Positions 35,699 to 49,879 of a DNA stretch of 64,000 nt are shown here, piece by piece. Positions within the stretch are counted from its first letter, which is position 1. Each line of letters begins with the position of its first letter. The position numbers and the translations under genes are program-made. Below the pieces are notes generated by a model, which saw only the letters and a list, made by a program, of their open reading frames with translations, had not been told where the DNA came from and ran no database searches. The stretch is from NCBI GenBank assembly GCA_022605405.1, contig JABYQQ010000013.1, positions 992,001 to 1,056,000 on the forward strand, written 5' to 3'. This stretch comes from Earliella scabrosa. Its lineage: Eukaryota > Basidiomycota > Agaricomycetes > Polyporales > Polyporaceae.

Positions 35699-37492
35699 TC
35701 ACGTGAACAGAGCATCGTAGCGCTTCAGGCAGCTGTACCACTCGTAGTCTGGGAGAATGTGTTAGGAAGAGTACGCAAAGACATGAGATGAGACGCACCG
35801 AAGTTCTCTTTGGGGTTACACCAGCATTTGCCCTTCTTGTGCAGCTCACCCTGAGGGCAGTGCTGGAATGGGTTGTGCCGGTATCCTGTAAGACGGTCGT
35901 CAGTGATGTGGATATGAAAGAACAAACGAGGGTCACGAACCAATATCGTTGAAGAAGTGAATCTGGTCCTTCTTCGCGAACAGCGCAGCACCGATGCTGT
36001 GCACGGGTGCGTCTCCCCATCGCTACAGGGCGAATCGTTAGACAGATGGGCTGATTGACAGATTATGCGAGCGGGATTCGCACCTCGTAGTAGAAACCGC
36101 CCTTTTCGTCGAGGAAGTCGAAGAACTTCGAGTACGCTTCGCCTCTCCAGAAATCCAGGTCGCCGATCTCGAAATTGCTCCAGACTGCAGAGGTTATGAG
36201 TCAGGGCGTGCAAAAGGAAGTCAAGGACAGTCCTTACAGTGGCAGTTGTTGTACGTCTCGCCCCCATCGTCGGAAATGAAGGACATGGCGTTATCCTTTG
36301 CCAAAAGGTTTGGGTTGCTGTTGATGAATTCTATGTATCCCCCTTGTTAGTCGCATTTCATCCGTTCATCGTCGAGTTACCCCCACCTTTCACTGTATTC
36401 CAGAGGGTAGGGATAGTCGCAGGATATTCGTATAGGGAGACGGTGAAGCCGTAAACCTTCTTCTGGTCTTGCATGAGCAGCAGAGGCTAGAGGATATGGG
36501 TCAGCCCTAGGACGCCTTGGAAGGATGGTAATGCAATACATCGTAGTGAATGTCACAGAAGAAAGTGACGTCAGGCCTGTTGAATGCTGTGAGAAGTGAC
36601 CCTTGGGACGTAGGGTGGATACGCACTCGACGCGCCAGTAATACTTGTACTTGCTGAGAAGCGGGTGCCGGTAGAAGAACTGCGTAACATTGAGGATTAT
36701 ATCATAGACTCGCATGATGAAGTGACACGCACGCCAGAGTTGAACCTGCACATGTTCCGGTAGGGAACACTGCCTGTTTCCGAAGTCAATACACAGCATC
36801 ATGCGGACGTTGGAGGAGCGCACCTCCGTAGATGACATTGTGGTCAACCATGTCCTGCCGAGCCGCAGATGCGCGTTGCTCGTCGATCCAGGAGGGCTGG
36901 AACCAATGCTCCTTTGGAATGAGACCGAACTCGATCTTCGCGTCAGTGAGAGTCTGCACTCGACTGCAAGATGCGCGGGTGAATACGTTGGCAGGCGCCA
37001 GCAAGCCAACTGAGTACGTACTCCTTGAACTCGTCGGAGAAGGGTTCCTCGTTCAGGAAGACGTAGGGATACTGGAATTCCTTGTTGAAGCGGTCCTCTA
37101 CGAGACAGAGGTCGATATCGCAACAAGGAGATAATAGGAACCCACTTGCCTACTTGTTTCATGCTGACCACAACCCCATTGAGATCTCCGTTGCGTGCAA
37201 GGAAGACGAAAGTTGCGTTGGCCTTGCGGGACTGGACGGGGGCTGGAGGGGGAACATAGCGGTCTTCTGGAACACCATCTTGGTATGGCGGGTGACCCTT
37301 GGAGCCTGCGAACTGCTCGGAGATGTGCGACAAAGAGGTTGCGCGACCATATTCTTCATGGGAGAAGGAGAGGATGAAGTGCAAACTGATCTACGTGTCT
37401 CTGTCAATACCGCAACGGGTCGGTGAAGACATGCAGGGAGGACTCACAATGATGACCAGCACCAATACCACGTAACGCATAGGCGTCATCAT
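35699..37492 (-). CDS. GT15 alpha-1,2-mannosyltransferase (KRE2/KTR family)
   Basis: A type II Golgi enzyme that adds alpha-1,2-mannose from GDP-mannose to N- and O-linked glycans. The start at 37,492 (MMTPMRYVVLVLVIIVSLHF) gives a short cytosolic end and a single membrane anchor. A stem follows (GVPEDRYVPPPAPVQSRKAN), then the catalytic domain: ATFVFLARNGDLNGVVVSMK, FNSGFFYRHPLLSKYKYYWR, VEPDVTFFCDIHYD, and the active-site region YNNCHFWSNFEIGDLDFWR with FFNDIGYRHNPFQHCP near the end. It stops after WYSCLKRYDALFT. At least eight short introns split it. A second possible ATG at 37,585 would add a Ser/His-rich extension that the family does not have. It converges on PIK1 with 188 bp between stops. 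Confidence 0.9.
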
Positions 37493-37946
37493 CTTGGGCG
37501 ATGAGTAGTGCCTCTGCGAGGCTACGACGGACAAGGAAGGGTGCTGGTGGGCGGAGAAAGAGAGGAGGAAAGGAAGACTGGACAAGGCTCTTCTCAGCGC
37601 AACGCTCGGCGCGCAGCCACCTCCTCCGGCGTCTATCTACTGCACAGTGATCATTTCAATTTCTCTGAACGTCACGGTTGTCTCTCCGCCGGCAAGATAA
37701 AACCCTGGTTATTACTGCTCCCCCGCCAGCAGTGCGTACTTAGGCAGCAGCAACCAACGACGCTGATGTCTCTCCATTGACACGACTGGTATTATCCACA
37801 CCGTGTGCCGCGGGTGACGCAGATCGACATCTCCGCGACCATCTATTCCTGTGTGGCCTGCCCCCACGCTCAATAAAGGTTTGAATGCAGCAAGAGGTTA
37901 AAGTGGATGCTTCCAAAACAAGCATGATAGGACAGCTCATACATCC
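37493..37946. other. Intergenic: mannosyltransferase promoter
   Basis: This 454-bp stretch precedes the mannosyltransferase start on the minus strand and should hold its promoter. No gene is recognised. It borders the foldback repeat that begins at 37,947. Confidence 0.45.
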
Positions 37947-38309
37947 AAATGGATGCTCTGTTCGCATATACCTGGTGAGGGATCTCTCGCCCATCTGAGT
38001 TGCACCGTCACGGTGACCGGTTGACCTGCCAGCTGCAGCCTGGAGCTGCCAGTGGAGAGAACTGCACACTGGCTACACTAGCCATTCAATGCATGTCCAC
38101 CCACAATTATATCTTCGGACCTCTATGGGTTTGTACGTAGTGGTTGGCAAGTGGCCGATGGCCAAAATTCACGCCATGGCTTGTCATGGTGTAGTGCCAG
38201 TGTCTCTCCACTGGCAGCTCCAGGCTGGCAGGTCAACCGGTCACCGTGACGGTGCAACTCACATGGGGTCATTGACCGAGAGGTCCCTCATCAGGCAGAG
38301 CATCCATTT
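37947..38309. repeat. Large foldback (inverted) repeat, about 130-bp arms
   Basis: The left arm (37,947-38,087) and right arm (38,178-38,309) are inverted copies separated by about 90 bp. A 35-bp core is identical between arms (right arm about 38,225-38,259, centred on GGTCAACCGGTCACCGTGAC), a 20-bp block (38,041-38,060 with 38,203-38,222) is exact, and the outer end shares CAGAGCATCCATTT. Differences are mainly small indels of 5-10 bp. A transcript across it would fold into a long hairpin. No ORF in it resembles a known protein, so it looks like a foldback or MITE-type non-autonomous element, or a hairpin RNA source. Confidence 0.8.
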
Positions 38310-38312
38310 CAA

Positions 38313-38579
38313 TAGACACTTTCAGCAGCGAGCTCTCCGGGCGAATCATGGAGCCTTGGGGCCCGGTTTTGATGTGACTGGAGATGGGTCACAGGTGACA
38401 TGACAGTGGAGCCCCTTGCCAGTGCAACGCCGCCAGCGAGAGCTTTCTCTGAGGGTGGAGTTAACCCAGCAGGCTGAGCCCCTCTGTCACGGCCCCCACA
38501 GATCTGAGCGCCCGTCACGCCCGGTGGAGCTCCCATCATCGGGACGAAAAGCACATTTGGGCGTTGCTGAAAGTGTCTA
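38313..38579. mobile_element. Non-autonomous TIR element with TA target duplication, nested in the foldback repeat
   Basis: A 263-bp unit (38,315-38,577) is bounded by 16-bp terminal inverted repeats, GACACTTTCAGCAGCG (38,315-38,330) and CGTTGCTGAAAGTGTC (38,562-38,577), differing at one position, with weaker subterminal symmetry inside. TA dinucleotides flank it directly (38,313-38,314 and 38,578-38,579), the target duplication of Tc1/mariner-type elements. No transposase is encoded. Sequence just right of it (ATGCATGAGTT) resembles the inverse complement of sequence just left of the foldback left arm (about 37,930-37,946), so the element appears inserted into the foldback's right arm. Superfamily assignment rests on TA alone. 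Confidence 0.6.
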
Positions 38580-38664
38580 ATGCATGAGTTACGATCGAGG
38601 TGGGCCAAGCGTTCTGGCCCCTGGTCGCATACGCTCAGTGGTATTGTTTAAGCTGGATGTGCAT

Positions 38665-38753
38665 GGTTCGATGGTGTAGTTGGTTATCACGTCTGTCTCA
38701 CACTGCGAAGCTGAGGGCACAGGAGGTCTCCGGTTCGAACCCGGGTCGAACCA
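38665..38753 (+). tRNA. tRNA-Val (anticodon CAC) with 15-nt intron
   Basis: The acceptor stem GGTTCGA (38,665-38,671) pairs perfectly with TCGAACC (38,746-38,752), followed by discriminator A. The A box is TGGTGTAGTTGG and the B box GGTTCGAACCC. Anticodon stem TCTGT/ACAGG encloses loop C-T-CAC-A-C, with anticodon CAC at 38,699-38,701. An intron of about 15 nt (38,703-38,717) sits one base 3' of the anticodon, the canonical position for nuclear tRNA introns. The terminal CCA is not encoded. Confidence 0.95.
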
Positions 38754-38755
38754 AC

Positions 38756-38759
38756 TTTT
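38756..38759 (+). terminator. RNA polymerase III terminator of tRNA-Val
   Basis: A run of four T begins 3 nt after the tRNA 3' end, a standard Pol III stop. A second TTTT about 10 nt downstream (38,768-38,771) could act as backup. Confidence 0.7.
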
Positions 38760-39017
38760 ACTGCCCCTTTTGGTCGTCATCTCATGCTCATGTCACAGTT
38801 GTGCAGTGTGTGCAGGACTCACGACATACGCAACCAATCGCACTTCGTTTCCAGATTACAATAATGATATGATACAGCCTGTGATAGAGACGACAGGACG
38901 AAAATATAGATACATGTACATAGCAGGTGCATGGTCAGACGGCATAGCAACTGTGTACCCATAGATGCAGAAGGGCATGACCCACCGACCAAGAAACGCG
39001 CTGCAATAGCCACTGCA

Positions 39018-42000
39018 TCAAGCGGTTGCTTGCCTCACAGGTAAGTGCGCCTGAGCCGCCATCGTATGCTGCAGCTGCTGAACGTTCTGGCGGAACGACT
39101 TCTGCATAGGCCCGCGCCCTTCGTCCGGAACCTCCTCGCCGACATCGAATGTGACGCCGGGCCGTCGCCTGCGCAGCGTGCCGCGACCCTGCTGCTCGTT
39201 CTCCTCCTTATTACGCCACTCCTGCGCCGCGGTCAGGGGATCACGGAGCCCGAGAGGCGGAGAAGGACGCCCCGCCGTGGAACTCCTCGTAGAGTCGCCG
39301 CCCGTCAGCATTGCGGTGAGCTGCAAGAGGATTCAATCAGTTCCTGGTTCATTCCCAAGCCACTAAGTCATTCCCAAGCCACTAAGCCACTGATACTCAC
39401 AACCGTGCCATCCACCGCGTCAACGGATGCAGTAGATACGGTGCGGTGACGCCGAGACAACAGACGGAAGGGCGTGAACATCTTCCCATTGGGCGCGCGC
39501 TGGCCAGCTGCAACGGGCGTGGGGGAGGCGATCGGGACGGCGCTAGTACTCTGGCCTCGAATATGCTGGGATGGCGTCGGGATCGACACTGCGGCAGCCA
39601 TCGCAACTTGAGCCGCCGGCTGCGCAGCTGAAGGCTTAGTGGTGGCGTTCGATGACTGCATGTAAGCCTGTGGCTGGCTCGGCTGCGAATTGTTGCGTTC
39701 GCGCTTCTCCCTGATCGCTGCTGACGGAAGCGGTGCATCCACCTCACGCTCCTTCGGTGGAGAGGAGCGGGAACGGAAGAGACTGAGACCGAAGAAACCT
39801 TTCTTCTTCTCCTTCTCTTTGACGGTGTTCTTTGATGTCGTGCGACTGAGCGGCACGGGTGGCGCAGACTGAGGAAGCATCGATGGTGCAAGCGAGGAGG
39901 GGGTGAGGAGGACGTCGCCTTGGGCAACGGAAGGAGGGGGTCTGGACGATCCACGCGTCGGGAGACTTGCGGAAGCATAGCCACTGGGCGCCCTGCCGGC
40001 ATACTGCGGGTCGGACACGGTACGGGAGTGGGCACTGGGGAAGGATGTCGAGGCTGTGTGGTTAGGTCCGGGAGCAGGATACGACTGATTACGAGTAGGG
40101 ACAGGTGGCGCGGAGTGCAACGGTGCAGGCACCTTCGCCGAGGGCGACGACACAGTAGCAAGTCGTGGGGGTCGCACGGTCGGAGCGGGGGAGGGCGCAG
40201 AGCGCGGAGGAACGCGCTGAGTGGATATAGGTGCACCATTGGACGACGTCAAGGTGGTAGTGACAGGATCGGGTGAACGAATCCCATAATCAAGTGATTG
40301 GGCCGCACGACCGTGTGTCTGGAGGGGGACTGCGTAGCCAGCCGAGGTCGAAGCATTGGCTGATCGACCGTATTGAGTGTCATAAGACGTTATGGGGGTT
40401 TGGGTGCTGTAGGCTTGCGAGTGACCAGGTGGGGCTACATTGTTTGCAGATGAGGACGCGTTTGCATTAGGGTATCCCGAAGGAGCAGGAGAGCGGTATC
40501 GAGCGATGTCAGGGTATGCGGGGGATGCATTAGGCTGGCGAGAGGTGCTATCGAGTCGTGAAGAGGCGTAAGGTTGAAGATTAGCCGCACTAGTACGGTG
40601 CGGCAGCTGTTGTTGCGAGGAGCCACTAGGAGAGGGTTTTGTCGGTGGAGCGTGGGTGATCGTGTCATTAGAACCATTACGGTGAGAATGCAGACGTGTA
40701 GACGGAGAGTGTCGGGGAGTGTTACCAGAGGAACCAGCTGAGACCGCATTGGCAACTACGGCAGGTGAACCAGACATGTATGGCTGCAGCCGGGACGTGT
40801 CGGGCGTGATCGTAGATAGTGAGGGCGGCTTTGGAGAGCGTGGATCATAGCTCCCGTTACCAGCGTAATTCGAGGGATTCGTGTGTACGGTGGACACAGG
40901 CGGAGGAGCGGAAGCACCAGGATACGTCAGACCCCTCCTTGGTGACGCATTGGAAGGCTGTATTGCCCCAGAAGATCGTGTAGCAGTTGCGTCCTCGTAT
41001 ACGGGGAACCTGCTTGGCAAGTCGTGAGATGGAACCTTCGTATGTGCCGTTGTACGGTGTGGCTCGACATCTCCGAATTGCGCAGGAGCATGGGTCGCTG
41101 GTGAGTACGACGTCGTTGGTGTGACGTGCGCCGGCGTTGAACGTGCTCGAGAATCCGGAACGTGTAGCTGCCCTGAAGATTTTCCTCCCGCATGCACTGT
41201 ACGTGGAGTGTACGGGTCAAGCGGCGCAGGCGCTGTTGACGGTGGTCGCACTACAACATCCGGGATTGCTAGATGACCGACATGCGTGGTGCCGTTGACT
41301 GCCTGATGATACGCAGTAGCTTCGCCGTAACCATTTGTCTGCGCATGCGAAATGTGTTGCAGCGAAGGATCATGAGCTCGAGAGCTCGAGGACTGATGAT
41401 ACTGCGCAGGGAGTGGTTCTGGTTGATGAGAAGGCGTCGTACCCGAATGAATCTTTGGGGGCACAAATTGAGGATCGGCCGGACCCTGCCCAGCGCGAAT
41501 ACTGACTATTCGTGGTGCAGAACGTTGAGATGTAGTCAGACCTACGGATGAGGTAGGCTTGCCTGATGGTTGCACTGACGAGTGTGCAGGCAGGGCCGAT
41601 GTAGAGATGCCAGTCGCGGTTTGTTGAGCAGAGACACCAGGTGCCGGTCCAGACGCCTTTGAACCCGAATGCTATTCGCACTGATATGAGTGTGTGGTAC
41701 TTATGTCTGCTAAGTATCCGAAACCTACCTGCTGGTACCAAGCGTTGGCGATCTCCTGGCTCGTGGTGGGGCCGGCGCCATGCTGAACATCAGCAGTGGA
41801 GGGTTTCGATTTGTGTCGAGACGATTCGCCATGCGTCTTGTGCTTGTGCTACATTATCAGTCAGTCATGGAAGCAGGGATAAATATAGTATAACACGTAC
41901 ACGCTCCTTCTGGACAGTGGGAGCTCTTTCATTTTCGCTACCCGACGGTCCGGAGGAATACCCACGTTGAAGTAGACTCGCCTGTTCCCGACTAACATAG

Positions 42001-43310
42001 TGCCTATCGGTGGTGCGCGCCTTGGGAACATTCAGCTTGATCCATTAATGCACGAGTCACAAATGTCAGACTCACTCTTTCCATGACAGAGTGCTCTTGT
42101 TCGCTGCTTGAGATGCCCGAGTCTTGACCGGCTTGTTGTGAAGTGACTTTATGCCGATGAGAACGTGAAGGCTTGGAAGATGTTCTCTCGCGGCGGCGCT
42201 CCGGGGGAGGTATTGGGAGGGGCGGGTCGTCCTTGTCGGACGCATATGGGTATGTTGGGTCCGGTACAGAGGCAGGAACTCCACGCCCAGCGGATGTCAG
42301 ACCAGCCCATGGTGCAGTTGCTGGGGTCGGAGCGGCGGTGTGCGCAGTGGGATAGGGTTGCGACGAGGGTTGACGAGTGTACTCCTACGACACGTCGAGA
42401 TATGAATCACGAGTGCGAGTTCATTTAGAGTGTCATGGAGACGTACTTGTGGAGGCGCAGGGTCCCTCTCCATCGACCTCTGCATTGCCGTGGAGGATTG
42501 GGCGTATGCTTGATATACGCTCGTAGCATCGGTTGGTCGCTGTTCAGTCACAAGTTGAGCCTCGCGGTCCTTACGCTTGTCCTTCTCCCGGCGCCGTTCC
42601 TTGTCCTTCGACGATCGCTCCTTCTCTCCATCCTTCTCTTTCCTCTTCCGCCTCTCTCGGTCCTCACCCTTTTCCGTGAGGTGTTCCCTTGTTCTAACCT
42701 TCTCTGGATCACGACTGTTGGCCTTCTCTCTGTCCTTGTCTCGGTCTCGGTGGTGCCTCGAAGACGAAGTAGGGTCGCGGGTAGCTTGCGTGGAAGGAAC
42801 GGTGTAGGGTTGCGATGGAGCGATAGGATATGCATACGTTGCTGTGGTCGGATAGGCGTATCGGCTGCTACTATGATTTCCAGAGCGTGAAGGCTTGACC
42901 TCATCGCCAGCGAGGACTTTCTCGTGAGATCGTGGGCTGCGCTTCTCTGTCTTCCTCTTCAAATACGCCCGTAGGTCGTACCCGTCCTGAGACTGATACT
43001 GCACGGAAGGACTAGGTGATGGAGGTACCGCATAGAATGAATAGGGCTGTGCCGCAGATGATCTGTCCTTGCTGGAGGATTTGGTACGGGAACGAGAGTA
43101 TGATGCAGAGGGATCAACCAAGTCCGCAGCGTCACCTCGTCGAGAGCTGTGGTGTTTTCGGTGTCCGTCCGCGACGCCCGCCTGATCTACGTTATGTCGC
43201 TGAGTGTTGGCCATTGTCTGACGGGGGTGGTCAGAGTCGGAGTCACTGGGCCGCCATAGACCATAGCTGTCCTTGCGTGAAGAGCTCGTCGTCCGGTGAC
43301 GGCTGGTCAT
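39018..43310 (-). CDS. Large low-complexity protein of unknown function
   Basis: I do not recognise a characterised family. The start at 43,310 reads MTSRHRTTSSSRKDSYGLWR. The first third is Ser/Arg/Lys/Asp-rich, with a very charged block (about 42,730-42,540: REHLTEKGEDRERRKRKEK and similar runs of E, K, R and D) like nuclear SR-type scaffolds. The middle (exon about 41,575-39,400) is Ser/Pro/Tyr/Gln-rich with repeated Thr-Ser-Pro and Tyr-Gly stretches. Towards the C-terminus are more ordered segments: KEKEKKKGFFGLSLFRSRSS and NGKMFTPFRLLSRRHRTVST, the last likely conserved. It ends HLPVRQATA-stop. About six short introns; the last one holds a 19-bp tandem duplication. Roughly 1,200 residues, mostly predicted disordered. 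Confidence 0.7.
39350..39387. repeat. Two-copy 19-bp tandem repeat inside an intron
   Basis: The unit CATTCCCAAGCCACTAAG(T/C) occurs twice in direct tandem (39,350-39,368 and 39,369-39,387). It lies within the 80-nt last intron (39,321-39,400) of the unknown minus-strand gene and makes that intron longer than its neighbours. Confidence 0.8.
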
Positions 43311-45280
43311 GGTGGTCGGGCAGAGAGCGGAGGAGGGAGGACGCGATCCGGGGCAAGTTCCGACTTAATATGGCGAGGGTAGCCGGGGAGAGAATGGAGG
43401 GATGCAAGGCGTGTGGCCATGAGGCCGGCCTTCCTGAACCAAAGTTCTACTTGCGGGCTCTTACGTACCGCCCCTCAGCAACGCGCCCGTTCTGCAGCTT
43501 CCCGCCCGCCCTCATTTGCCAATTGTCCGCATCTTCCTCTGACCTCTGTGCACGGTCTGTCGTCCATGTCAACTTGTAGCTGGGCAACAACATCAACGCA
43601 GCTCTCGAGCCGTCGTCGGGCTTCATCGCTAGAAACGGCGAGGCTGCAAGAAACTTGCGAGAATCCCGTGTGCATTGACACGCGCCGGATCCACTCATTT
43701 CACATCATCGAGAACAACATATTTCACCACTCTGGAGGTTAGAGCACAGCTACAGCACTGGTGGCGGGATGGTGTACAGACTTCGCGTAAGTACTGGCGG
43801 CAGGCAGGGCAGCGTACTTACAGCATTGCAGGAAGGACGAACAACCTTTCGGACCCAGAACCATAGCTGGGGAGTAGATCCAGCACCACCATAAAATTGG
43901 ATGACGCTTGGTACGTCTACAACAAACATACAGCTGGTTGCGAATTTGGTGGCCGAGCGCCCATTTGCACAGCGCACTTCGCACACGAGAAAAATCGGAA
44001 AATCATGCACCACAACTTGGGTTCCCTGCTCGGATACATCCCTTCAGCAACATTTGAGACTCAAACGAAGGAGGACATGCATTTCTGAGTGATATGACGA
44101 TGAATTTTCCGGTCTTTCATGTAGTCGTTGACGGGCGCCTAAACCGACCCACACAGAGCAGACCGTTGCGAGCCAATAGCCCCATGTCGGTCGACTGAAT
44201 GGCCTTGGACAGCCGCTAAACACGCATTTGGATGCATCCAGGTACTTTTAAGACGAGGAAGGTGGGCAACAATAGCCCAATGCTCAGGCAAAGCTCTCAG
44301 GCAGTGGTGGATGACCTGGCTTCCGTAACTCCGCCATGTGACTAAATACGACAATTCGGAAAACGTAGGTACATCGAACACATTCAGAGGTATCAACATG
44401 TGCAGTTTCAAAGCCTCCGCATGAGTAGCGAGGGAGGGGCTGAATTTTCTGAATTTCTTGAATTTCTCGCGTCGAAAGTGCGCGCGCGTCGGTCGGAGTT
44501 GGGCGGCCACCAAATATGCAACCAGCTGTAACATACAATATGATGCGACGAATGAAAGTATGTATGCAAGAGTGGGGCTGGGCGACGTTCCCAGCTGCTC
44601 GAAGGGGAGCAACGATGCCCAAGAACACTCCTGCGACGCCGTCAGGAATGGGGGGAGAGCCCCAACTGCTGGCTCAAGAACAGAGCTAGACAGTGACCAT
44701 TGCCACAACGGCTTTATCTTACACGATTTTGACTCATTACACGACAGTAGACAGCGGAAAAGCTGGCGGAGGTGCAGGACACCTCCCTGTCGAGACAATT
44801 TAAGGATCGTGTGGAATCGGACTGTGGTGTGCAGCAAGGTCGTCAGTCGAGAGACGGGAAAGAAGCAGGAAGACTCTGCGAGCCAGAGGCGTCCAGCATG
44901 TTTCCGGTACGGTCGCCTGAGAACTGAAGACAGTCTGTCGCTGCCATTGCGGCGAGTCCGAGGTGGAGAAGTGAGAAGAGGTTGCGCTTGCAAGGCACGC
45001 CTGTATATTGAGAGCTTTGTAATCATCCTGAACGGGAAGGTGGTTCGCACGGCCATTCGGCGAGATTCTCGTCCGCACGGGAGGTCGACCAGTGCAGACT
45101 CTCTTGCATATCACCCGCGTTTCTCCATCCTTGTCCTCCATCCTTGAGGCCTTTCCACAGCAGGTCTACTTCTATTGCACTTGGAGGACTGACGTCGCCT
45201 CTGGTTCGGTCATGGTGTGTTGCGGCCTCCTTGTTCTGCACCCAAGTCTCACTGGCGTGCGTCATACTTAGAGCGATACT
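43311..45280. other. Gene-poor 2-kb gap with degenerate inverted repeats
   Basis: Between two divergent genes lies nearly 2 kb without a recognisable gene. The ends should hold the promoter of the unknown protein (near 43,311) and of UBP15 (near 45,280). The middle holds an inverted repeat pair (43,930-44,529) and a small perfect hairpin, GTAAGTAC (43,787-43,794) with GTACTTAC (43,814-43,821). A 305-codon minus-strand open frame (44,139-45,056) overlaps the repeat, has no recognisable domain and no conserved flanking exons. It looks like decayed repeat-derived sequence. Confidence 0.5.
43930..44529. repeat. Degenerate foldback repeat
   Basis: The core of the left arm (43,930-43,955) and right arm (44,504-44,529) matches in inverse orientation at 24 of 26 positions, centred on CAGCTGGTTGC and TTTGGTGGCCG. 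Similarity continues inward more weakly: a GCGCAC(T)TTCG...CGAGAAA block and a TTTGA(G)ACT block occur in the same order in both arms, extending the arms to about 44,095 and 44,345. The two arms even give similar translated frames (TAGCxFGGR), so they probably derive from one ancestral sequence. Confidence 0.6.
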
Positions 45281-49568
<4,288 letters not shown>

Positions 49569-49879
49569 TTGCTCATTGGCCTTCGAGTTTCTTGCGGAGT
49601 AGTTGTGGTGGTGTCGCGTCGTCTACTGTTCCCCACCACTTGCACTTGCATTCGGTCTCGCTCATACATGTACTTTTGTTTTCACTTCTTACCTTTTCTC
49701 GACTGTATAACGACTGCGCAGCGCAAACGAGTGTACACCGATCCCCAATCGTATTGCCCATGGTACGAACATCGGACAAGGAATAATAAGGACTGTATAG
49801 CTACTTTCTCTTCTTTGACTTCTTGGAAGGAGACTGGCGAAGAGGACATTAGAACACTAGCTATGGCGTATGGTTATGA
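49569..49879. other. Intergenic between convergent UBP15 and SEC66
   Basis: 311 bp with T-rich tracts (about 49,665-49,700) that fit 3' UTR and polyadenylation signals of UBP15, followed by the SEC66 3' flank. No gene seen. Confidence 0.5.

Noticed and set aside
38309..38608. 99-codon minus-strand open frame over the TIR element as a transposase remnant
   Set aside because: No DDE/DDD pattern or helix-turn-helix visible; the frame simply spans the TIRs of a short non-autonomous element.
39397..40239. 280-codon minus-strand open frame inside the unknown disordered protein
   Set aside because: A shadow frame of the Ser/Pro-rich exon; Arg/Leu/Pro composition and no family resemblance.
43787..43821. 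GTAAGTAC/GTACTTAC hairpin read as splice donors of a hidden gene on each strand
   Set aside because: No coding exon with family resemblance flanks either donor-like site; it is noted only as a small inverted repeat.
44139..45056. 305-codon minus-strand open frame in the 43-45 kb gap
   Set aside because: Overlaps an arm of the degenerate inverted repeat and has no recognisable domain. I kept it as part of the gap entry rather than calling a gene.
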